This document shows positions 61,480 through 64,000 of a DNA stretch of 64,000 nucleotides, piece after piece. The stretch is taken from the NCBI GenBank assembly GCA_907163375.1, contig CAJQUW010015340.1, positions 1 through 64,000 on the forward strand, written 5' to 3'. The notes under the pieces were generated by a model. It was not told the origin of the DNA, did no database searches, and was given only the letters and a program-made list of their open reading frames with translations. The stretch is from Prostheceraeus crozeri. Its lineage: Eukaryota > Platyhelminthes > Polycladida > Euryleptidae. Both the position numbers and the translations under genes were made by a program. Each line of letters starts with the position of its first letter. Position 1 is the first letter of the stretch.

Positions 61480-62245
61480 ACTGATGATTCGCTGCAATGA
61501 GATAAATTCAATTCTGGTAACGTGATATTAGACGGCAAAATCAATCAATGCGGCATGTGAAAACCAATGAAACAAATTAAGTTAACAAAGGACTTTAATT
61601 GAATATCTTTAATAAGTAGGAAACACAGTTGTACTCAGCACTGCGATTCATTTTTGGCTGTCTATCTTTGATTTTAAGAGCCTCGACAATGCTAATCTCA
61701 TAATCTGTGTTACCCTTGTACATTATTTTAAATTGTTGATCAATTTCTGGGTTACATCTACTACAGTTATTCAAATGCTCATTATTTGCTGTCGCATTCT
61801 TTTTTATGTTCATCAATCCGCTGTTGAAGTCGGCGTTTAGTTTTGCCAATGTATTGGCTACTTGGATCACCCAACTTCAACAGATGATTGATGAACATAA
61901 AAAAGAATGCGACAGCAAATAATGAGCATTTGCATAACTGTAGTAGATGTAACCCAGAAATTGATCAACAATTTAAAATAATGTACAAGGGTAACACAGA
62001 TTATGAGATTAGCATTGTCGAGGCTCTTAAAATCAAAGATAGACAGCCAAAAATGAATCGCAGTGCTGAGTACAACTGTGTTTCCTACTTATTAAAGATA
62101 TTCAATTAAAGTCCTTTGTTAACTTAATTTGTTTCATTGGTTTTCACATGCCGCATTGATTGATTTTGCCGTCTAATATCACGTTACCAGAATTGAATTT
62201 ATAGAATTGAATTTATCTCATTGCAGCGAACCATCAGTTAAAATC
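61480..62245. mobile_element. Head-to-head Penelope-like GIY-YIG fragments (large palindrome)
   Basis: Two near-identical arms face each other about position 61875. Each encodes the C-terminal part of a Penelope-type GIY-YIG endonuclease. Left, on the minus strand: YIGKTKRRLQQRIDEHKKEC, then in another frame CSRCNPEIDQQF and ISIVEALKIKDRQP. Right, on the plus strand: the same from about 61882. Beyond the coding part both arms share the segment to GCTGCAATGAG, with a small internal duplication in the right arm near 62200. Penelope-like elements are known for tandem and inverted partial copies, so this is probably one insertion event. Confidence 0.75.
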
Positions 62246-62796
62246 TGATTACTTTTCAAATTCGAGAATTGATTGTGTGCAGACATCTCTGATGTATAGG
62301 CCTATGTAAGAAATTTAATTGCTGCGCAACAAAATATTGGATAAATTATAAACTGTGTAAAAATAACAATTTTAAAACTATGGCTACTAACAGGGCTCTT
62401 TCATTAGCTGTGAGAAGCTCAGGCGCGAATGTTACATATGATTCCTACTCACAAAATAATCACTATCAGTTGTTTTCTGATTTCACACATCTGTATTTTT
62501 ACCACGTAGCTTTAAATTGAATTCAATGAAAGTAAAACACGGTTTAAGAATTCTCATAGTTAGATCATATGAATAATTGCCCTAACGATTACATTATCAA
62601 ACAGTATAAACACAGGGAGTGGCATTTGTCACACAAGTCACATTTACTCTGGAAAAAGCAGGCCGGCTGGTTAATGTGGCATCGGTCACCATCCCTACCT
62701 AAATATTTGAGGCTGTCGGTGATGCAAAATCTGCAACAGCCGGGCTTTGGAATCAGAACTGTCGTCGGGAACTTGTGAATGTAATGTATTTCTTCG

Positions 62797-62818
62797 AATG
62801 GTAGCCGCGGCTACCATT
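62797..62818. repeat. Perfect 22-bp palindrome with a degenerate second copy
   Basis: AATGGTAGCCGCGGCTACCATT is its own reverse complement, and the symmetry continues imperfectly outward (CTTC/GAAG). A related half, TTGGCTGCGGCTATCATTCGAG, lies 20-40 bases to the right. It could be a cruciform-forming site or a transposon end. Confidence 0.7.
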
Positions 62819-62849
62819 GAAGATTGTCACTCTTGGCTGCGGCTATCAT

Positions 62850-64000
62850 TCGAGGGCGGCTAATGTTGAAAAGTCCCATTATTCGACTCATGGAAATCTT
62901 CACAAAAATTGAAATTTTTGCAATTATCATGTTTGTGCATGCGGCATTTTCGATGTGATGATATCGACAATACAGCAGTAGGGCTATTGCAAGTTCATTA
63001 ACGCAACTAAGAAAAGTCTAATATAAAATCATAGTGTTTATAATTACATGTATATTTTTAAAGCCCTAAAATCAGCCTCCATGGCAGGTATTTCTCTAAT
63101 CTTGGTTCCAATTTCGCAGACGGTAGCGAGATATGAAAGCACTCTCGCATAACATGCTGCTATTCATTGAAAATGAGCTTTGAGAAAAATATTATTGCAG
63201 GTAGATCCCCGCAAAACAATCATAGTTGAAAAGTGAAGCTGGAACCAAAAGTTGACTTAAATTTTCTACACAGAAATCTTTGGTAAAGAGTAAATTCATA
63301 TTTTTTCGATTCTTATTTTCACGCTCCTCTAAATATGCAAGCGGTGTATGTTGAAAATTGTGAGATGATATTGAGAGAGAATTGCTTTGTTGGAAAATAT
63401 CAACTTGTGTACACCGTAAATCTAAATCTGCTAATGTTGATGCGAACTATTTACAGAATTGTTTTGTCGTCAAATATCTGGCTTATCTTCATATTCGCGC
63501 ATAATTTGAGAGCTTGGAAGATTGATTAGAAATGCTCTTATGCGTATATTCCAGTAGCATTATAATGAGTAGTATATTATGCATAATTATCAATATGAAA
63601 CATTTGATTTTTGTCTCCGTAGTTTAGATGATTTGTTTATTTTTTGATATTACATCGTAGCTTTTATTTGTGATCCTTTACACAATTGGACGACCATTTG
63701 GAAGTTATAGATATGACATAATTCTGATGACTTGTACAGTAGGGGACAAATTATTACACTCACCCATAAAAATAAAGAATAATCGGGCTGTTTTCAAGAA
63801 TGCGTTTCAGGCAATTTTATTCATAGCATACTTTTTGTAGAATTAATACAGATAAGACAAATAAGGAACAATGCATCCATCAATTGTCAAAAATTTGCTT
63901 CAATCCGATGGCTTTTCGTTTACAGATATTTTGAAATTACGAGCTGATATTAGCCTTTCACATGTAAAAAACTGACTACTGCCATATGTTTTCCTAAGTT
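62850..64000. other. AT-rich non-coding DNA
   Basis: Nothing recognised. Upstream flank of the minus-strand host gene. Confidence 0.35.

Overview
This window looks like invertebrate animal nuclear DNA. It is AT-rich and gene-poor, with a host gene whose intron exceeds 30 kb, CR1/L2-type LINE remnants, Penelope-like fragments, tRNA-derived SINEs and a MITE. A large Polinton/Maverick-type virus-like fossil fills the left third. I cannot name the species.

Region 1, about 1-20450, is the Polinton-type fossil and its surroundings. A degraded inverted arm (1-6905) mirrors the stretch 8347-14520. A purine tract, then about 1.25 kb of pyrimidine-rich low-complexity DNA, separates the arms. The right arm (8347 to at least 18520) looks nearly whole over the part present. 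In order it carries a capsid-type C-terminal part (+), an adenain-like protease (+), a TATA-binding-protein-like gene (-), two paralogous genes I read as PC4-like (-), two paralogous WEVG-type structural genes (+), a protein-primed-type family B DNA polymerase (-) and a small unknown gene (+). A coiled-coil gene (-) at 19253-20428 may belong to it or be a neighbour. No integrase, packaging ATPase or terminal inverted repeat is visible. The element is therefore cut off at the pyrimidine tract, or the contig folds back there. The strongest novelty is the TBP-like protein beside PC4-like proteins, which suggests an element-encoded transcription-initiation kit.

Region 2, 20450-24000, holds non-coding DNA, a satellite-like array with a period near 328 bp (21600-22740) and a G-run tract (22830-22896). 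Region 3, 24010-27210, is a 5'-truncated, broken LINE on the minus strand.

Region 4, 27210-64000, belongs to a minus-strand host gene of the NR2E nuclear-receptor family, most like dissatisfaction (dsf). Its start codon lies in a tiny exon at 60505-60535, and its next exon (29869-29949) encodes the first zinc finger of the DNA-binding domain. Splice phases agree. The intervening intron of about 30.6 kb holds LINE, Penelope-like, SINE and MITE insertions. Later exons are not in the window and should lie past its left end. Upstream of exon 1 is a Penelope-like GIY-YIG inverted repeat (61480-62245) and a 22-bp perfect palindrome.
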